NCBI RefSeq assembly: GCF_013170845.1
Contig: NZ_CP033367.1
Coordinates: 5,085,001-5,149,000, forward strand
DNA length: 64,000 bases
Direction: 5' to 3'
Source of the DNA: Mesorhizobium loti R88b
Lineage (GTDB): Bacteria; Pseudomonadota; Alphaproteobacteria; Rhizobiales; Rhizobiaceae
Positions within the stretch are counted from its first letter, which is position 1, and the number at the start of each line of letters is the position of its first letter. Under the pieces are notes generated by a model. It did not search any database, had not been told where the DNA came from, and saw only the letters and a list, made by a program, of their open reading frames with translations. Shown here in pieces: positions 63,840-64,000 of this stretch. Both the position numbers and the translations under genes were made by a program.

Positions 63840-64000
63840 TCAACTGACAGTGTCCGGCAGTTTCTCCTCGCGCCGTGCGATAAAATCCTTCAAGCCTTCG
63901 GCGATGCCCTCATCGAGCTTCGGCTCCTCGTAATCGGCGAGCATGTTGCGCGCTTTCTCACGACCGCGGGTATCGTGGTCCTTCGCGCCCTCGGCCTTCC
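63840..64000 (-). CDS. MttB-family (trimethylamine methyltransferase-like) protein, 3' end
   Basis: Only the last 53 codons are in the window; the gene continues past the right edge. The tail reads RGREKARNMLADYEEPKLDEG then EGLKDFIARREEKLPDTVS. It resembles the C-terminal helix of MttB/MtgB-type methyltransferases, which usually end LL..YE.P.LD.....L..F..RR. These enzymes move a methyl group from trimethylamine or a betaine to a corrinoid protein. The match is short, so this is tentative. It would be co-transcribed with the solute-binding protein. Confidence 0.5.
   Translation of the reverse strand, partial: KAEGAKDHDTRGREKARNMLADYEEPKLDEGIAEGLKDFIARREEKLPDTVS

Overview
The window looks like chromosome of an alphaproteobacterium of the Rhizobiales, most probably Mesorhizobium or a close relative. 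The reasons are the high G+C content, the cyclic beta-1,2-glucan pair ndvB/ndvA, a hut locus of the HutF/HutG (formylglutamate) type, an AztABC-type zinc transporter, a type I secreted RTX protein, and short GC-rich intergenic repeats typical of these genomes. This is inference from gene content; no rRNA is present. Genes are densely packed on both strands, with many 1-14 nt overlaps inside operons. I see no insertion sequence, CRISPR array, integrase or origin.

Layout. 1-6.2 kb: the 3' part of an RTX protein, small secreted proteins, a periplasmic-binding-like lipoprotein, a nuclease-fold protein, a membrane protein with a degenerate GGDEF domain, a two-repeat protein of unknown function and an unusual tRNA-Cys. 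6.4-16 kb: a TPR protein, then two tandem paralogous membrane proteins divergent from a tightly coupled DUF4129-DUF4350-MoxR-DUF58-SpoIIM-RDD operon, a widely conserved envelope-associated module of unknown function. 16-18.8 kb: a D-lyxose isomerase-like cupin divergent from a D-threonine aldolase/D-serine dehydratase-like enzyme, and a ccmC without other ccm genes. 18.9-29.6 kb: ndvB (about 2,860 aa) followed by ndvA, for synthesis and export of cyclic glucan. 29.9-38.4 kb: the complete histidine pathway, hutI-hutH-hutG-(unknown secreted protein)-hutU-hutD on the minus strand and hutF-hutC on the plus strand, around a 14-bp palindrome that is a good HutC operator candidate.

38.5-43.9 kb: RidA, the aztABC zinc importer with two matching Zur-like sites, a DUF442 protein, an Lrp regulator and hppD. 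44-48.6 kb: an hmgA-led operon (hmgA, metallo-beta-lactamase fold, FAH family, small membrane protein, DinB family) with a divergent MarR regulator. With hppD this gives most of tyrosine/homogentisate breakdown, but no maleylacetoacetate isomerase is visible. 48.7-54.2 kb: tdh-kbl for threonine breakdown, a PilJ-type/GGDEF/EAL protein and a polysaccharide deacetylase. 54.2-55.9 kb: a Phd/VapC-type toxin-antitoxin pair and a MarR/membrane-protein divergon, each with a clear palindromic operator. 56-64 kb: a 2-oxoglutarate-type dioxygenase, a LacI regulator, a trimethylamine-dehydrogenase-like flavoprotein, queF, two related small exported proteins, a Tat-exported family-5 solute-binding protein and the 3' end of what looks like an MttB-family methyltransferase. 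The last group suggests, but does not prove, use of N-methylated compounds.

Most of the window is recognisable metabolism. The least explained parts are the MoxR/DUF58/SpoIIM/RDD module with its two membrane paralogues, the duplicated-domain protein beside the odd tRNA-Cys, the secreted protein embedded in the hut operon, and the zinc-regulator-like site inside the aztC signal-peptide codons.
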